A DNA stretch of 64,000 nucleotides, taken from contig CM057009.1 of NCBI GenBank assembly GCA_029891345.1, forward strand, positions 291,658,966-291,722,965, written 5' to 3'. Made by a program: the position numbers and the translations under genes. This stretch comes from Dryococelus australis. Taxonomy: Eukaryota > Arthropoda > Insecta > Phasmatodea > Phasmatidae. The notes under the pieces were generated by a model. The model worked only from the letters and a program-made list of their open reading frames with translations. It was not told the origin of the DNA and did no database searches. Shown here piece by piece: positions 1-11,826 of this stretch. Each line of letters opens with the position of its first letter. Position 1 is the first letter of the stretch.

Positions 1-903
1 CATGTAATCATCGCAATGCTCTGTTTGAAGGTTTTAACTGCATATAATGTGGTGAATAGAGTCCAGTCATATGTACTATTCATTTTAACTGTCCTGACGG
101 TACCAATCAAACCAAAATCGGAAAGTAAGGGCATACAATTTCGAATTATACGCTTTCGATACAGTACTATAAGTCGTATATATAGTAATCCTCTTAGTCA
201 AAGTGATTCGGTAGCTCAGATGGTATAGTAATGGTCAAACGACAGAATGGATAGGGGTAGTGAAATTTCGCGTAAATATTTCAAGACGAGTTATAATTCA
301 AACCACTGTAGGGTCGTTTACCTATCTTCATTTGTTGAATTACTTTTTTTTGACACGTGTTAACTGTCTGCACACGAATCACGTAGCGGCCGTGTCGATG
401 TTACATAATTCTGAGTGGCCGGGTCAATTATGAAAACGCGTTCTCAAGCAAACAGCAACCAATTACAGTAGACAAATTGAGGTTGAGTGCTTATAGTATT
501 GATGTTTACCCTTTACTCAAGGTTTTTTTTTTTTTTCGTGAAAAATCACTAGCTCTAGAAATGGAGAAGGTGTGCGAGTTCAATCCCGGGCAGTTACAAA
601 TTTTTTTTTACTTTTTTAAATCATTGTCATTTGCTTAATATAAATAGTAAAATATGGTAACATGTTCATTTATCGTTATTATTTGGCTAAATTCAACAAA
701 AACCGTTTTTAAATCGCCTCTGCAGTTGGCCGTCACTTACTTAAACAGTGAAATTTTTTCACGTCACTAATTCAATCATTGAATTTTTTTCGCTGAAACC
801 ATCAGTGGGTTTCCACTGATTTTAAGTGGAACCATTTTCACTGATTCGGGTAGTTGGATTTCACTGCGAATCAGTGGTTTGCCACTGATTCGAATTTAGA
901 ATG
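1..903. mobile_element. Family F TIR-type repeat, copy 1, cut by the window start
   Basis: Bases 1-175 are clearly similar to 57785-57945, and the right end (about 736-903) is a run of short palindromic motifs of the TTTCACTG / CAGTGAAA kind. It finishes with GATTCGAATTTAGAATG, which resembles the end of the copy at 44215-44400 and the inverted start of the copy at 15259. The middle holds tRNA-like promoter fragments near 208-300 and 545-600 that are too weak to call. No transposase reading frame is seen. The real left end lies outside the window. The superfamily is not recognised. Confidence 0.45.
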
Positions 904-2749
904 TAAAGCTTTGTTTGCATGATACAGAGGAATATCATGGAAATAAAACTTGACTCACTAGTGTAGCAGGCAGTCTTCACACAAAGACAAGCGACCACTA
1001 ACCGAATGATGACTGCAAGTATGCAAATAGGATATTGAAGTCTAGACTGCAAGCAAATCTTTTCGCGCGATAAAAATGGCCATATCTCACTAATATAGTC
1101 TTATGCAGCAATGGGATACCACATATAACACTTGAGTGGCCAGGCTTCACAGCTGACTTGCAATAAATCAGTGGGAAAGGATGTGATCTTACCTAGGCTG
1201 CCTCTGTATAATTGCCCGGTGCAGTCCTGGGCCGGTAGGTGAACAAATTTACTACCTACCATTATTACCCTCTATAAACTAGCTTTTGGCACGTACATCA
1301 TTTATGTACGTACGTCAAAATAAGGCAGACAATTGAAAACTCTAGTAAACACATATGTAAGAACCTGGGTAAGAAATAGGTCAACTTGTCACTGTAGTAG
1401 AGAAAACGACAAATAATTTGAATAAATTTCATTTATTTTATTTTTCATTTCCTTTTGTATTGTAATTGTTTCAATCAATAAATAATTAAAAACCCTGATA
1501 GCCAAATGAGAAGAGCTATAAACAACACACTATCCTAACAACGCTAAAAGTGGTCATGCCTAGTCTACTTTAACCCTTTTACGGTTACGCGACATAGTTT
1601 GCCAGAGTCTCAATATACTGGTTTCAAAATCAAATTAATTAAACGGTTCTCTGTAATAAATATTACGTTCAAACAAATTGTGCTCTCACTAAACAGTCTA
1701 GCTCTGGTAGAAACTATCCTTATCACAGGTTTTGCAGTGGGTGCATGTGTGCTGGAAATTTACGTACTTATAAAATTCAAGATGGCGTCGCTTGTGTACT
1801 GATGCTAACGGACATCGAGCTGAATCAAACTGTAAATAAAATTAGGTCCAGATGAAAATCTCAGATCTTTTTGTAGGACTTATCTTTTAATCACCAAGCG
1901 GATTGAAGGTAGGATGCTCTTGCAGGATTTCGCGTAGCAGGATTAAGGTGGAGATACGTGGAGCTCCGCTCTACTCGTACGTAGACGGCGTGTTTCAACT
2001 ATCTAGCTCCTGACCACTTAACCTCGCGAATGGGCGACCATTGACACAAGCTCTATTGCTGGTTATAAATTTTCTTAAAAGTTGTTTCAGGGACACGTCC
2101 ACACACCCTAAAACTAATTTAAAGTCCTACCTCTCCGTCCACTTCAGACGGGAGGTCCTGCCCTACGTCTGACGTCGTTGGGGGCTGCTAGCGAAGAGAG
2201 CGTTAGTCTCTGCAGGATGACGCTAGCTTAAAGGGGCGTATAGTACCAGCCAATAAATAATCAGGATTTAAATCTGTGGGCCAATGGGGATCAAAACTAT
2301 TCAAACTACCCACATAAACCACTTCAAATGACCTAAATGAAGAAAAAAAAGTATACGTGATTTCGGAACTGAGATATTCTACATTAACAAGTAGGAACAC
2401 TTACAAAATTGAGATCACTCCAAAAATAAATATAAATTATATTAAAATAAATATACAATGGAAAATGAACTAGGCTATCAAAATTACACATAAATATTTT
2501 TGCCACCATACATCTAAGTTTTAAAAATCTTACGTGTTAAGATAAATTAAATTAATAAAAATAAAGAAAATTTACATACACAGTTGAAATCATAAAATTG
2601 ACATGTGTGGAAAATATTACCTTAACTCTTGCATGACAATATGTGTAGCAATAAGAACAGGAAAAATAATATAAGTTGATTGTATGCATAAAAAAACTCT
2701 ATTTTCATGGGTGTTACACGGATTAGGAAAAAGAAAATGGAACCAGTCA
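904..2749. other. Intergenic sequence, no gene recognised
   Basis: No convincing coding sequence. A perfect inverted repeat is formed by ACGTAC arms around 1291-1313. A GC-richer block at about 1900-2230 lies upstream of the LINE and could be its 5' untranslated region, but no boundary or target duplication is visible, so this is only a guess. Confidence 0.4.
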
Positions 2750-2904
2750 AAATTATAATAAAGCGAGAACAAATGCATAAGTACGGTAGCAGCGAAGATA
2801 CCAAAAGGGAATTAACACAACAATGAAAAGAACATAAAAACAAATTCGATTATCAAAACAAATTCTCATGTCATAATAACTGAGATGCCAAATGAAGAGT
2901 AAGT

Positions 2905-3531
2905 TAAAAATTAGAAGAAGAAATAAGGAATAAAGAGGTGAAAACGAAATTTGATAGACTACAGAAGAGAAACCCAAAATTAATTGTATATGTAGTAAGA
3001 GCGGAATTAGGTACAGAAGAATTTTTGGAAAAAATATATAATCAAAATTTGAGTGAAGATTTCGACTTAGACGAACATCAAAATGAAACAAAAAGATCTG
3101 CTTCGAAACAAGGGAGCTAAACAGAACAAAGACATAGTAATAGAGACAAGCCCGACATTTTATAAACGAATAATGAATAAGGAAAAAATATACTGCCGAT
3201 GGGAAGCATACAATGTTAAAGAATTTGTGTCGCCTATGAGCTGTAAAAAATGCCATACATATGGAAACACCAAAAAACGATGCATACAAAATGTATAAAT
3301 TTGTGGGAAATGCGGAGAAGAGGGGCATATAACAACAACATGTAAAGAAGAACATAATAAATGTATAAACTGCATACGGGGACAAAAGATAGGAGAAGAA
3401 AGAAACCACACGGTATTCGATAAAGACTGTCCATTTTACAATTTGGCAAACAGAAAGACTAAAAAAGGAAACAGATTATGGGGATTAGAGTGGTACAATC
3501 AAATCTGCAAAAGGCCCTTACAGCCACATTA
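2905..3531 (+). pseudogene. LINE ORF1 (gag-like, CCHC zinc knuckles), decayed
   Basis: Nucleic-acid-binding ORF1 of the R1-clade element. An upstream segment (2938-3110) contains NPKLIVYVVRAELGTEEF and YNQNL, the conserved lead-in seen before the knuckles in R1 ORF1 proteins. At 3140-3290 comes a segment with SPTFYKRIMN and YCRWEAYNVKEFV, followed by a first knuckle CKKCHTYGNTKKRC, a second CGKCGEEGHITTTC, and a third cysteine pair ending in HTVFDKDCP. The first knuckle has N where H is usual. The frame is interrupted between knuckles by a stop and changes frame at least once. It ends in a TAA shortly before the endonuclease region begins. Confidence 0.75.
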
Positions 3532-3539
3532 AACTAAAA

Positions 3540-6500
3540 TAATCAATTAAGCAAAGATAAATTTGAAATTGCATTTATACAAGAGCCATATTTAATTAAT
3601 GATAATTATAGAAATTTATCCAGCAACTACCAAATTATTAAAATCGAGAAAATGGCAATCATTAGCAGCAATAATAATAGCTAATAAATATAAAATATTA
3701 CATACACAACATCTAATAACGAAAGAAATAGCAGTAGCAAAGATTATGATTAATAGTGAAGAACTGACATTAATTTCAATATATCTGCCACCATAACGGG
3801 AAATAAGAGATAAATTAAAACAATTGAATAAAATAATATTAGAACTAGGTAATAATAAACTAATAATTGCAGGTGACTTTAACGCAAAATCTGGACTATG
3901 GTATTCAAAAATATCGGACACAAGAGAAGAGGTAATTGAAATAATCAACGAAAACAATCTGATAGTTTGAAACTAAGATGGTAATTTATATACATTTGAC
4001 AGCATCAACGGGCAAGAGAATATTGATTTAACTATAACTACAAAAGATATGGAAGGAAAAATTATAAATTGGATAGTAAACCTGAGTACAAGCGATCACA
4101 ACAAAATAAATTTTGAGATAGTAATTGGAACTCAACAGGAAATCCAGACAGAGAAAACATTACATTTAAAAGTTGCTAACTGAGAAAAAGTTAATGAAGA
4201 ATTAAAAAATGTCGTTAAGATGATAGATGACAGAATGGAAGATGATACAATTGAAGAAACAATAGATAAATTCCAGGGAGTAATAGTTAACATATGTGAT
4301 AGACAAGAAACAAGAGATAAAAATAAAAATAAAAACATAGATTGGGGGTGGAATAACGAACTAAAAATAATGAGAAATGAAGTAACAAATAAACACAGGA
4401 AATATAGGAGCTGTTATGAATGTAATGCGAAAATTGATTTATAAGGAAGATTACAAAAAAATTAGATGGGGATATAAAATGTTAATCAGGATAAACATTA
4501 ATCATAAATGTATTGAATTTCTTAAAGAAGAAGCGACAAAGGGATCGTGGAATTTAGTAGATAAACTGGAAAGGAAGAAGTTGAGGAAAAAAGAAACCAT
4601 CAGTGGCATAAAAATTGGAGAAAAATACACGACAATTAAGGAAATATATAAAGTTATGATGGACAAACTACTACCTAATCTTGAAGGAACAGCAGAACAA
4701 ATAGAAATACATACTTTGGAAGAAGAAGAAAAAAAGAATCTGAAGTAATTAAAGAAGTAGATATTGAAAAAGCAATAAAAAGATGCACCGTTAAAAAAAG
4801 CATCGGGAATCGATCGGATAGCAATCGGAGTAGTAAATAAAAGCTGGGAAACAATAAAATCAATACTAACAAAATTATAAATAAATGCTATACATTAAGC
4901 AGATATCCGGAAATATGGAAAACAGGAAAGATAGTATTTTTATACAAAAGTAAGAACAAATTAAAAACAGAGGTTTCATCCTACAGACCAATATGTCGCT
5001 AATCAACATTGGAAAAATATACCGAAGGATAATATATAGTAATATTAAAACAGATATAGAAAAAACGCTTCACAATAACCAATTTCGATTTAGAAGAAAA
5101 AAAACTCTACCGAACAGATAATAAATAAGGCATTCAATTTAATAGAAAAAAGTAGATTGGCATTTCAATAGACATAAGCAACTCATTTTTAACAGTGACA
5201 TAGAAACACATTAAAGAACAGATTAAGAAAATACCAATAAGGAAACAATAGATAGGAATTTTATTGGACTATTTCAATAACAGTAACATAATAGTATAAG
5301 ATAATCAGATTACCTTAAAAAGGGAAATAAATCGCGGCTGTCCACAAGGATCAGTCGTAGGGCCAAGTCTATGGAATTTAGTAATAAATGATTACATAGA
5401 ACAAAACAATAATGAGGATTCAAAAGTTGTGGCGTTCGCGGACGATTGTACAATTTTGATAGAAGGTAGTACAAGAAAGGAAAAAGAAGAACGGACACAA
5501 AAAGTAATAGATAAAACTTTAATATGGATGAAAGAGAAAAACCTTAAATTATCAGCAGAGAAAAGAGTTACCATAATTTTAAAAGGAAAATTAGATCAAA
5601 GACCGCCAGTGATTAAGTATGACGAACAAATAATAAAAGTTAAAAAGGAAATAGTATACTTGGGCATTATTTTAGATAATGGATCAAGTTTTGCCTCACA
5701 TGTTTAATCTATGACCGAAAAAGTTAAGAATATTTTTTTAAATTAAAACCAATTGTATGGATATTAAAAATTGTATTAATAAAAAGAATAAAATACTATA
5801 TCAGGCATTATACCGTAATAATATACAGTATGCTAGCACTTGTTACAAAAATAAAATTGAAAATAGATACATTAAAAGAATACTAAGAGCATCACAAAGA
5901 TATGCATTGATATAAATACTGAATTTAACTCCAACAACATCATATGTATCCGCGATAACTGTTAATAAAGAAATCCCCATAAACTATAGTATAAAAGATA
6001 GAAATATGATATATCAAATCAAAAATGAAGTAGACGAAATATAATATAATGGAAATACATATAATAAGATAGTAGAGCACAATAATATTTGGATTGAAAA
6101 AAATATAAATAATCAACCTATTAGTTTATAAGAATTGAAGAAAGAAATCTATAAACTAAGTGTTATAAATAGGTAAACAGGGTACGAGGCAATAGAAACC
6201 GGCCTAAATACTAAATATTATATAAAAAATATACAACAATGGTACGAAAGTAAAAGCAATTTAAATAATAGTGCTTTGAAAGTAATAACGGGACACTGTC
6301 AAATTAAAGAATATTTAGCTAAAATAAATCAAATAGAAGATAACAGTTGTCAATGTGAAAAGGGAGCTCAGACGGTATACCATATTCTGTACTTGTGTGA
6401 CATGTTTAAAGAAGAAAGGAAATAATTAGAACAAAAATAAAATCATTTTAATGACAAATGTCCATTACAAAACAATAATATGTATGACAAGGAAATTGTA

Positions 6501-7042
6501 GAAATAATAAATGAAAGTATTAGTGAAATATATAATTTGGTAAAAACTATGAATAACGATTTAACTGAGTAGACTAGGGAGCGGATGAGAGTGTGCTGGG
6601 ACTAAGGGAATTATTGAGTGAATGTTTGTGTTTGTCTAGTGTTTTATCGTTTAAATTAAAAAAAAAATTATAAACAACTCTCACTTTTAGATAAGAAACA
6701 GAGTTTTCAGTAAATATTGAAGTTTTGCTGAATAACAGCGGGGAAGAAAAATTGAAAACTCCAAACATGAAAAAGTTATAAAGAAGAACACGAGCTCTGA
6801 AATGAATGCAAGAAGAATTGAAGAAAATATGGAGAAAAATAGAAGAGTAAGGAGGAAGAGAAGAAAAAGAAGAGAAAGAAGGAGAGGAAAGAAAATGGGG
6901 AGAAGAACAGAGAAGGAAAGTAGAAGAACAACAAAGAAGAGAAAAAGAGGAGGATAATCAGCAAGAAACAGAAGAAGAAAGTCAATGTCTGAAACGGATG
7001 AAAGAAGAACGGAAGGAACTGCGGAGAAGAAAATCTAAATGA
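3540..7042 (+). pseudogene. LINE ORF2 (endonuclease, reverse transcriptase, C-terminal finger), decayed
   Basis: Encodes the retrotransposition enzyme of the R1-clade element. In order: endonuclease (about 3550-4130) with IQEPYL, IIAGDFNAKSGLW, a TFDSINGQENIDLT segment and SDHNKINF; a spacer to about 4750; reverse transcriptase (about 4780-5720) with CPQGSVVGPSLWNLVIND, the catalytic VAFADDCTILIEG and the downstream YLGIILDNG; and a C-terminal region (about 6260-6440) with VITGHCQIKEYL and a CQC...H...C finger. From 6806 one frame reads as a Glu/Lys/Arg-rich, coiled-coil-like tail broken by a single stop and ending at TGA 7040-7042. Numerous stops and frame changes make it non-functional. The order and motifs are diagnostic; exact start is uncertain. 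Confidence 0.8.
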
Positions 7043-7710
7043 GGGAAAGATGTGATTTATGATAATATGTTGGTTGATATCTGTGTGTGTCTGTGTAAAA
7101 CAAGTGGGGGGGGGGGATGGGGGCGACCGTAGGAGTGGGGCTCCATTCCCTCGTCCGCCGGGAAACGAAGGCCTGGGTGTCCAGAAGGGGTACTTCGATG
7201 TCCTGAACAATGCTTAGGTTGGAGCAGAACGATGGGCAAGGGGAAAAATATAAAAAGAACAAATAGAATATTACAGATAGGGAGGGAGCTGGGGGCCTTT
7301 GGGTTCGTGGGCGGGGCCATTCGACCGTTGGGTGCTATGGCGGACCGGCTGAAAGGCTAGTTAGCTGTGTGCGGGCCCGACGGCGTCTGGTCGCGCGGGC
7401 GGATTCGTGGGAATCTCGGTCCCTGGAATGTTCCGGCGGGGACGACAAAATGGGGTGTGGCCGAAACGATACCCGTCGGGGAGCTGTCTCGTTCGGGGCA
7501 GAATAGCTCACCACCTTCCTAGGAAGTGTGAATGATGCTTTTGAATAGAAATATAATATGTAGCTTAAATTACGGGCGCCCAGACGAACAGCCGCCCTCC
7601 CACAAAAAAATGTGTGAATCTATGTAACTAATATACTGTTTGTTAAATTGTAGTAGTCTTGATAAAATTGAACACCCTCGATATCTGTACTGCTATGTAG
7701 GGTTAATTAA
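7043..7710 (+). other. Probable LINE 3' untranslated region, GC-rich
   Basis: Directly after the ORF2 tail the base composition switches from A-rich to GC-rich, with a G homopolymer at about 7105-7116 and CpG-rich sequence to 7540, then AT-rich sequence ending in AAATAAATTTAAAAAAG. No ORF is convincing. It is most simply the 3' untranslated part of the LINE, but a separate element inserted downstream cannot be excluded. Confidence 0.4.
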
Positions 7711-8035
7711 ATAAATTTAAAAAAGTCTAACCTCTACACCGCTGCGGCCTCTACGTGCCCTGGAGAAGTACGAACCAAAAGTGTGTATTTAGCACCGCGG
7801 GAGATCTGAGCAGAAGAATGAGCTATGTCTGTTGCAGCAGCGAATGAGAAAATTATGCCACAGAGTACTTAACACGTTCAGTCATACATCGATTTCTGAG
7901 TTCAAGTGTTGCAATCACGTAATTTTTTGGTACGTGCTGTACTTGTGTTCAGCATTTGTCTCGCAGCCAATGAACCACGTGTTGAATGCTCGATCATATT
8001 GGCGTCAACCATTCATTTCAAAGAAGGTGTAGAAA

Positions 8036-8545
8036 ACTCGACAAAGCTGATTAGCCACAGAGAAGACTGTGCTCCGGGAGGCGACTTGTTGTGTAAGATT
8101 GGTTGGCCCCACCACGAGGTTCTCTCTGGTGTCCGATCATAGCGTTGGAGTCGTGCTGGTAGTGGCTTACTCCGTATTCTGGAGGAGGTCTAGAGAGATT
8201 CCCACTCTCGAGGACGGATTGGGCGGTGTGCGGCAACCTGCTCCGGTTGTACCCTGGAAAGGCACTAGGCGTATGGATAGAACCCCGGCCAGACCACACC
8301 CTCGGTTTCTGAGGGCGAGGATCTCAGAACCTCTGCGGTAGAGGGGGCGAGGATGTGCGGACGTGCCAGGTTAGGGCTTCGGATCTGGCCAACGGTCGTA
8401 TTAATGTTGGCCTCCTTGCGTTGAGAGGACCTGAGTCCTCTCCCCCGCCTATTGGGAGGCCGAAGCGCGGTAAGGTCGCAAGGCTATGAGCCCTGCGTTA
8501 AAATACAAAATACAAGACCGAGAGGTCCACTGTAACTTTGTACAG
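8036..8545 (+). mobile_element. Probable 3' end of a second, GC-rich non-LTR element
   Basis: A compact GC-rich segment with the look of an insect non-LTR 3' untranslated region: a GGTAGTGGCTTACTCCG stretch, paired GAGGACC/GAGTCCTC hairpin arms near 8420-8440, and a terminal tract with ACAAAATACAAGACCGAG. No reverse transcriptase coding is left and no target duplication was found. Base composition differs sharply from the A-rich LINE upstream, so it is probably a different, 5'-truncated family. Confidence 0.3.
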
Positions 8546-8621
8546 TACCCGTCACAAATAATATATTTATATGTAACGTCTCCGCGATCGCGAACACGGT
8601 GACTAAACGGGTTAGTAATCA

Positions 8622-8870
8622 TGGGTGAAACAGCCGCTTATATCACAAACTCCAGCCACACACGTCACAAAAAATGGCGTCAGTGGCCTGCAAAAGTCGG
8701 ACCTCCGCTTGCTAATCAGCGCCTAGTATCCTTCTTGCCAAGAGGCAGACCAGCCAATTGGCAAACTTTCGCAGCACGCTGTAACCAATCAGACACAAGG
8801 TCCGTTCCCAGATCCTCGCACAGCCAACCCGTGAATGTGTACGCCCACGCCAAACTAACGGCAAACTAAT
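8622..8870 (+). repeat. Family E dispersed repeat, copy 1
   Basis: Begins with a conserved lead (GTGAAACAGCCGCTTATA, then AACTCCAGCC) and CACGTCACAAAAAATGGCGT. It matches 11399-11535 and 50710-51230, and 48550-48985 in reverse. The family is rich in CCAAT/ATTGG motifs. The 3' limit is not defined. No coding potential. Confidence 0.5.
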
Positions 8871-9115
8871 TTTGCCTCCTTGTACTTAGCTACTCTGTGA
8901 TCATGCGACAGTATATGGTTACTCTCTCTTAGGCGTGCGAATCAACAGTTTTCTCACATACATTGAGACACGTGGTTCACATGTGGTAACATCAAACTTC
9001 TAGCTAATTTGTACGTTAAATTTGAAACACGGACAAGCCACATAACACATTTCCAAGAAATTCTCTTCATGGCGTTCTTATAGTATGAGTAATTATTTTG
9101 AGCTCTAGCGTGACG

Positions 9116-9367
9116 CGGGGCCACGGTGGCTGAGCAGTTAGCCTGCTCGCCTCCCACCAAGGCTATCCGGGCCCTATCCTCAGCCGGTGCACTCCGGATT
9201 TTCGCATGTGGGAATCGTGCCGGACGATGCCCCTGGTCGGCGGGTCTTCTCGGGGATCTCCAGCCCTCCCCGCCCCCTCATTTCGGCGCTGCTCCACTCT
9301 CACCTCAATCACCCTCATCGGTTCTCAAGACCTCGATGTTAAGAGCCGTCTAAATGTCTTCATTTCA
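9116..9367 (+). mobile_element. SINE-A copy 1 (tRNA-derived), with perfect target duplication
   Basis: About 250 bp beginning GGGGCCACGGTGGCTGAG, which is an A-box-like tRNA head, with a degenerate B box near 9170. The body ends in an A/C-poor segment with CTCGATGTTAAGAGCCG. It is flanked by a perfect 13-bp duplication, CTCTAGCGTGACG at 9103-9115 and 9368-9380, proving insertion as a unit. Other copies lie at 10014, 57946 and 62567. Confidence 0.85.
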
Positions 9368-9552
9368 CTCTAGCGTGACGTATGAATTTTGTTACATTCT
9401 GAGATTAGATTCCTAAACGTGTTTAATTAATTTTTTGAATAGTTAATTTCCTTCATTGTAATACTTTTTCAGACTACTATTTACACCACAGCCAAAATTA
9501 TGTTATATGTTGAAACTGAAAAAAATTAGGTTATCTCCTTGAACCCTCTTAA

Positions 9553-9853
9553 CCCTTCCATTCCCAGTCAGTGTGGACAATTGTCGACATGTTGCAGGGG
9601 AAGGTTATATTTGATCGGTGCAGTACACTGTGAGGCTCAGTGACCAATGGTTTCCTTGGCGATAGCTGATTCTTAAACCATGCTACTGATATACGCTACG
9701 ACTGGTTCATTCCTGCGACCACTAAACACAACGTCTGCAGCTCATTGGTTGTATTAACTAAACATATTATTTGCCAACTTAAGTATATTACGTATACCAA
9801 AAATGTATTATTTGCAACACCAGAAATATTAAAATAATGTGGGAAAGAAAGGG
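9553..9853. mobile_element. piggyBac-like MITE flanked by TTAA
   Basis: A 301-bp element bounded by TTAA at 9549-9552 and 9854-9857. Its inverted ends are CCCTTCCATTCCCAG and, read inward from the other side, CCCTTTCTTTCCCAC. TTAA targets with CCC-type ends are the hallmark of piggyBac elements. No coding capacity. An internal motif, TACACTGTGAGGCTCAGTGA, recurs in a damaged relative at 14834-14940. Confidence 0.75.
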
Positions 9854-10013
9854 TTAACAATTCCCTTTTTTTTTTTTTTTTTTCTTTTTTTTTTTTCGAT
9901 CTTTTGCGTATGTTTTCCTATGGTTAGGGACATGCGATTTTCGAGAAAAGATTTACACATAGATCAGACATCGATATCCGACGTGTATTCGTAAAGTTTT
10001 CCTTTGGCTGTTA

Positions 10014-10262
10014 GGGGCCACGCTGGCTGTGAGATTAGCCTGTTCGCCTCCCACCAAGGCGATCCGGGTTCAATCCTCGGGCGGGTCACTCCGGATTTTC
10101 ACATGTGGGAATCGTGCCGGACGATGCCGTTGGTCGGCGGGTCTTCTCGGGGATCTCCCGTTTCCCCCGCTCTTTCTTTCCGGCGCTGCTCCGTACTCGC
10201 CTAAGTCACCCTCATCGGCTCTCAAAACCTCGCTGTTAAGATCCGCCCAAATATCTTCACTC
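10014..10262 (+). mobile_element. SINE-A copy 2 (tRNA-derived)
   Basis: Best-preserved promoter of the family: A-box region TGGCTGTGAGATTAGCC and B box GGGTTCAATCC, followed by the shared body with GGAATCGTGCCGGACGATGC and CTTCTCGGGGATCTCCCG. Flanking repeats are only approximate (GCTGTTAG before, GCTATAG after), so the insertion is older or the flanks diverged. Confidence 0.8.
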
Positions 10263-10392
10263 ACTCGCTATAGAATTCGACTCGCCCAATCTGAATTACG
10301 TTACTCCGGTAATGAATGCCTTTGTTTCGCGGGCAGGCGCCTAACATGCTTAGCAGTTAAAAACTGACTCACGGAGGCAAATCAGATTATAT

Positions 10393-10811
10393 GTTGTTCA
10401 CGGTAAAATGAGCACTTTTGAAAACCCTCCTTAATATTTACTTGTATGTACGTTGTGTATTATTTCGCCTTATGTAAAATTAACATTGCAATGTGCCTCA
10501 TAATTTTATTCATGCGTCTGTCAAGTGAAACTGTGAAATTATTAAGAAAGTAAATATTTTGTACAAATCTACTCATTTTTACACTTAAATGCATTAAAAA
10601 AACACAAAGCGGAAAAATAACTTTAAGGTATCACAAATAATTACCTAACCTTTTTTATTCGACGTTAAAATTTGGAACTATTTTCCATCCATCGTTACCA
10701 ACTTTACTGGGCGAATGTCACTCAGTGTGCCCATTAAAATGTATGCAGGCAGGGGCAGTGACTTTTTTCTAAGGTTGATTTATAGAGTGCTCACTTTCTT
10801 GTGAACAGTCT
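10393..10811 (+). mobile_element. Family C MITE, copy 1
   Basis: About 420 bp with inverted ends of the GGCTGTTCACG...TGAGC type: GTTGTTCACGGTAAAATGAG at the left and GTGAACAGTCT at the right. Internal sequence matches 44811-45217 in the same orientation and 61864-62290 in reverse. No ORF. The superfamily is unassigned; other copies have TA at the ends, which would suit a mariner-type element. Confidence 0.7.
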
Positions 10812-11075
10812 TTAACTCGGATTTGTTTTGAAATAAAATTTGATAGCGATACTTTCGCAAAAATCTAGAGCCTTTAGCTGTGGTTTTTTTAATAGGTTTG
10901 AAGAACATACGAAATCAACAATTTTTTTTTAAAAAGGTTCTAAGTAATTATTCCCATTTTAAATTGAAGATTTGCTGCAAAAAAATATTAAAAATTTTTA
11001 AAACTGAAACTAGGATTTCGGCTGAATACTTTAAAATTTGGGCCTACTAAGAGAATGACGTGAAAAGGAGCAGTG

Positions 11076-11078
<3 letters not shown>

Positions 11079-11153
<75 letters not shown>
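11079..11153. repeat. (TA)n microsatellite
   Basis: About 75 bp of uninterrupted TA dinucleotides. It directly abuts the family A MITE that follows and seems to have replaced that element's first ~20 bases. Confidence 0.95.
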
Positions 11154-11158
<5 letters not shown>

Positions 11159-11378
11159 GACCTGCAGGCTAGAATCTTCAATATTATGTACAAATATGCA
11201 GATATTCAGATATCAACTGCACATCGGTTGTCTGCTGTCACAGTGGAAGGCGACAATATGACATCCATGTCTAGGAGGTGTCAAATACCGCTTGGACCAA
11301 TGGCTAAATTGATATAAACGCACGTATTTTGAATTCTAGCTTGTTCTAAAATTAATCGGCAAGTTCTTCACTTCCCTA
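11154..11378 (+). mobile_element. Family A MITE, copy 1 (left tip missing)
   Basis: Matches copies at 14526, 44502 and 49675 through the body (ATATCAACTGCACATCGGTT, then TGTCACAGTGGAAGGCGACA and a TATAAACGCACGTATTTTGA segment). The left inverted repeat is absent where the TA run begins; the right end has decayed to AAGTTCTTCACTTCCC. Confidence 0.7.
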
Positions 11379-11398
11379 ATTGTAGCTTCCTGTTTTTA

Positions 11399-11535
11399 GT
11401 TGGCTGAAATAGCTGCTTTTACCGCGAACTCGAGTCGCACACGCCAACAAAATGGCGCTACACTTATCGTCGCCTGGTAAATAACTTTCCAGCCAGCGAT
11501 CCAGCCAACAGAAGATCCTCGGCCGCCCGCGATAG
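11399..11535 (+). repeat. Family E dispersed repeat, copy 2
   Basis: Starts with GCTGAAATAGCTGCTTTTAC and continues into CACACGCCAACAAAATGGCG, aligned with the other family E copies. It is short and runs into the family B MITE. Confidence 0.5.
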
Positions 11536-11543
11536 CCAATTGT

Positions 11544-11826
11544 TAGGGTTTGGACATTTTCGCGTTATAAAATAGCGGTAGCTAGACTCCATGGTCCTAT
11601 GTATTTTCCAGCCTCAGCTTTCTGTCCATTGGTTGCTGCCCCAGTGTTTACTTCAGAGCATGTGGAATGGGATTGGGTGCTTGTTTTCTTGCAGGTATGT
11701 TATTGGTTCGGAGCTCACATGGGCGTGACTTAATAAACTGTGATCCGATTGCAACCATAACAGTAATACACGCGTGCTTGAGGTCTAGTTTGTCCTAAAA
11801 CAAATTCGCTATATTTTCCTGTCCAT
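11544..11826. mobile_element. Family B MITE, copy 1
   Basis: Ends are GGTTTGGACATTTTCGCG and, inverted from the right, TGGACAGGAAAATATAGCG. The interior (GCTAGACTCCATGGTCCTAT, GGTTGCTGCCCCAG, TAATAAACTGTGATCCGATT) matches the copy at 53442-53726. No coding sequence. Confidence 0.6.

Larger units (their letters stand above)
2750..7710 (+). mobile_element. R1-clade non-LTR retrotransposon (LINE), decayed
   Basis: A long A-rich plus-strand element with two successive coding regions in the order typical of R1-clade LINEs: a gag-like ORF1 with CCHC knuckles, then an ORF2 with an apurinic-type endonuclease, reverse transcriptase and a C-terminal cysteine/histidine motif. The endonuclease signature AGDFNAKSGLW with a following SD/R pattern, the RT signatures GCPQGSVVGPSLWN and AFADD, and the C-terminal TGH...YL...C.C...H.L..C pattern fit R1 better than Jockey or CR1. 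No RNase H is seen, as expected for R1. Both reading frames carry many stops and frame changes. The 5' limit is uncertain; the 3' limit is placed at the A-rich run near 7700. It is not in rDNA, unlike canonical R1. Confidence 0.85.

Noticed and set aside
208-310. tRNA-like sequence GGTAGCTCAGATGG with a distant GTTATAATTCAAACC
   Set aside because: The box spacing and pairing are poor; at best a worn SINE head inside family F.
2753-3409. 218-codon minus-strand ORF with hydrophobic Phe/Leu/Tyr-rich sequence
   Set aside because: It is the antisense of the A-rich LINE ORF1, which has clear zinc-knuckle motifs on the other strand.
6776-7210. 144-codon minus-strand ORF rich in Phe, Ser and Leu
   Set aside because: Antisense of a purine-rich tract; composition alone explains it.
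11060-11317. ORFs encoding Tyr-Ile repeats
   Set aside because: Produced by the (TA)n microsatellite.
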